Shown: positions 63,177 through 64,000 of the stretch, piece by piece | How the letters are laid out: each line of letters starts with the position of its first letter | Position numbering within the stretch: the first letter of the stretch is position 1 | From: Atherix ibis | Taxonomy: Eukaryota > Arthropoda > Insecta > Diptera > Athericidae | Length of the DNA: 64,000 bases | Direction of reading: 5' to 3' | NCBI GenBank assembly: GCA_958298945.1 | Contig: OY282608.1 | Location: 76,494,806-76,558,805, forward strand | Program-made: the position numbers and the translations under genes | The notes under the pieces: generated by a model | Databases searched by the model: none | The model's input: only the letters and a program-made list of their open reading frames with translations | Told to the model about the DNA's origin: nothing

Positions 63177-64000
63177 GGTCAGTTAGTTTGTTTGTTTGTT
63201 GGTTTGTTGGTTTGTTGCTTTATTTGTTTGTTGGTTTGTTGGTTTTTGTTGGTGTGTTGGTTTGTTTGTTTGGTGGTTTGTTGGTTTGTTAGTTTTTTGG
63301 TTTGTTGGTTTGTTTGTTTGTTGGCTTGTTGGTTTGTTGGCTTGTTGGCTTGTTGGCATGTTGGTTTCTGGGTTTGTTGGTTTGTTGGTTTGTTGGTTTG
63401 TTGGTTTGTTGGTTTGTTGGTTTGTTGGTTTGTTGGTTTGTTGGTTTGTTGGTTTGTTGGTTTGTTGGTTTGTTGGTTTTTTGATTTGTTGGTTTATTTG
63501 TTTGTTGGTTTGTTGGTTTGTTAGTTTGTTGGTTTGTTAGTTTGTTGGTTTGTTGGTTTGTTTGTTTTTGGCTTGTTGGCTTGTTGGCTTGTTGGCTTGT
63601 TGGTCAGTTACTTTGTTTGTTTGTTGGTTTGTTGGTTTATTTGTTTGTTGGTTTGTTGGTTTTTGTTGGTGTGTTGGTTTGTTTTTTTGTTGGTTTGTTG
63701 GTTTGTTAGTTTGTTGGTTTGTTGGTTTGTTTGTTTGTTGGCTTGTTGGTTTGTTGGCTTGTTGGCTTGTTGGCATGTTGGTTTCTTGGTTTGTTGGTTT
63801 GTTGGTTTGTTGGTTTGTTGGTTTATTGGTTTGTTGGTTTGTTGGTTTGTTGGTTTGTTGCTTTGTTGGTTTGTTGGTTTGTTGGTTTGTTGGTTTGTTG
63901 GTTTTTTGATTTGTTGGTTTGTTGGTTTGTTGGTTTATATGTTTGTTGGTTTGTTGATTTGTTGGTTTGTTTGTTTGTTGGTTTGTTGGTTTGTTAGTTT
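63177..64000. repeat. 425-bp tandem pair at the right edge
   Basis: GGTCAGTTA at 63,177 and 63,602 (425 bp) and the +2 slip followed by GGTGTG at 63,241 and 63,658 (417 bp). Both leave remainder 1. Each copy runs TTTATTTG, +2 slip, TTAG, TTGGCTTG, GGCATG, TTTC, a run, TTTTTTGATTTG. The second also has TTTATATG (63,935) and is cut by the window edge. M1 carries the same start at 60,119. Confidence 0.83.

Larger units (their letters stand above)
1894..63669. repeat. Dispersed +2-slip module GGTTTTTGTT (30 copies)
   Basis: A 10-bp interval replaces the octamer. It is always preceded by TTTATTTG two octamers upstream and followed by TTTGTTTG and usually TTAGTTTG, then GGCATG. Starts: 1894, 3848, 4554, 6619, 9003, 11363, 13148, 20721, 23728, 26056, 29208, 31240, 32258, 41323, 42661, 43675, 45370, 46685, 47282, 49370, 49604, 51692, 54354, 54524, 56870, 57814, 60183, 61017, 63241, 63658. 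31,240, 41,323 and 49,604 have AG in place of the first GG; 32,258 reads GGTTTTTATT. Confidence 0.88.
7320..63941. repeat. Dispersed TTTATATG variant (18 copies)
   Basis: The most A/T-rich short site in the array. Starts of TTATATG: 7320, 9704, 11664, 13449, 16566, 20982, 23997, 26765, 31549, 31621, 31989, 41559, 41632, 44693, 46024, 60444, 60716, 63935, plus GTATATG near 42,000. Most sit three octamers after TTTTTTGATTTG and just before TTTGTTGGTTTGTTGATTTG. The resemblance to a TATA box is superficial and I assign no promoter function. Confidence 0.8.
1..64000. repeat. TTTGTTGG octamer satellite array, gene-free, open at both ends
   Basis: Every part of the window is the octamer TTTGTTGG or a one- or two-base variant of it. 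The perfect octamer holds 5 T and 3 G, and A and C appear only in variants. The longest perfect runs I see are about 180-190 bp (for example near 18,575-18,761 and 35,959-36,138), so long-range structure is carried by variants rather than perfect tracts. No unique sequence, transposon end, tRNA, rRNA or splice-like gene structure is visible on either strand. The array continues past both edges. Orientation never flips: I see no CCAACAAA block on the given strand. The array is seen directly; a eukaryotic heterochromatic location is inferred from its size. Confidence 0.98.

Noticed and set aside
1..64000. Telomeric repeat tract.
   Set aside because: The T/G strand bias is telomere-like, but the unit has only GG doublets, matches none of the telomere repeats I know (TTAGGG, TTTAGGG, TTTTAGGG, TTGGGG and similar), and has complex kilobase-scale order that telomerase would not produce. 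A subtelomeric position remains possible.
1..64000. CRISPR array or spacer-repeat structure.
   Set aside because: There are no unique spacers. All segments are variants of one octamer, and module spacing is irregular.
1..64000. Retrotransposon or DNA transposon insertion interrupting the satellite.
   Set aside because: No terminal repeats, poly-A tract, coding remnants or non-octamer sequence longer than about 20 bases was seen anywhere.
1..64000. Bacterial or phage origin of the sequence.
   Set aside because: No gene of any kind occurs in 64 kb, which does not fit bacterial or phage gene density. A eukaryotic satellite is the better inference, although the organism cannot be named.
1..64000. 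The whole higher-order structure as an assembly artefact.
   Set aside because: Duplicates carry private variants and consistent phase slips, which a simple copy error would not produce. Local copy numbers could still be wrong, since arrays like this are hard to assemble, so unit counts should be read as provisional.

Overview
The whole 64,000-base window is one uninterrupted satellite array built from an 8-bp unit, TTTGTTGG on the given strand (CCAACAAA on the other). I find no gene, RNA gene, transposon or unique sequence, and neither edge of the array lies inside the window. The given strand is almost entirely G and T. Because TTTGTTGG has no stop codon in any of six frames and 8 is not a multiple of 3, very long open frames appear everywhere. 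They all read the same rotated octapeptide, LVCWFVGL on the given strand and TNKPTNQQ on the other, and I treat none as coding.

The likely source is a eukaryotic chromosome assembled from long reads, with the array in heterochromatin, pericentromere or subtelomere. That is inference from array size and composition. I do not recognise the monomer as a named satellite and cannot name an organism.

The interest is in the second level of structure. Single-base variants of the octamer (TTGGCTTG, TTCGTTTG, TTTGTTTG, TTGATTTG, TTAGTTTG, TTGGTTTA, TTGGTTTC, TTGGTTTT, TTGGCATG, TTCAATTG, TTTATATG) and a few indels that shift the 8-bp phase (-1, +2, -3, +/-4) occur in fixed orders. They form modules of about 100 to 400 bp, and the modules are combined into nested tandem and dispersed duplications.

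Layout: 1-662 is a partial copy of 10,661-11,330. 1,100-6,300 holds founder-like modules with a 707-bp tandem pair. 6,301-11,060 is a 2.38-kb tandem pair (A1, A2). 11,187-15,960 is a 1,785-bp series (B1, B2, partial B3). 16,262-17,581 is a patchwork of A and B pieces. 17,582-24,904 is a 1.35-kb pair nested in a 3,015-bp pair (C, D). 24,905-29,845 is a 3.2-kb pair (S) with a 224-bp tandem run inside. 30,490-32,070, 36,120-36,800 and 40,520-42,070 share one block (G), the outer two about 10.0 kb apart. 32,600-40,540 is a nested 1.1/2.8/1.62-kb series (E, P). 42,100-48,325 is an H series marked by TTCAATTG. 48,325-54,640 contains I and HL blocks and several 0.1-0.3-kb tandem pairs. 54,640-59,330 is a 3.38-kb pair (L) enclosing a 944-bp pair (K). 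59,330-64,000 is an M pair 2.8-3.06 kb apart plus 56- to 425-bp tandem pairs.

All comparisons were made by eye. Offsets come from shared landmark variants. Junctions falling in pure octamer runs cannot be placed better than tens of bases.
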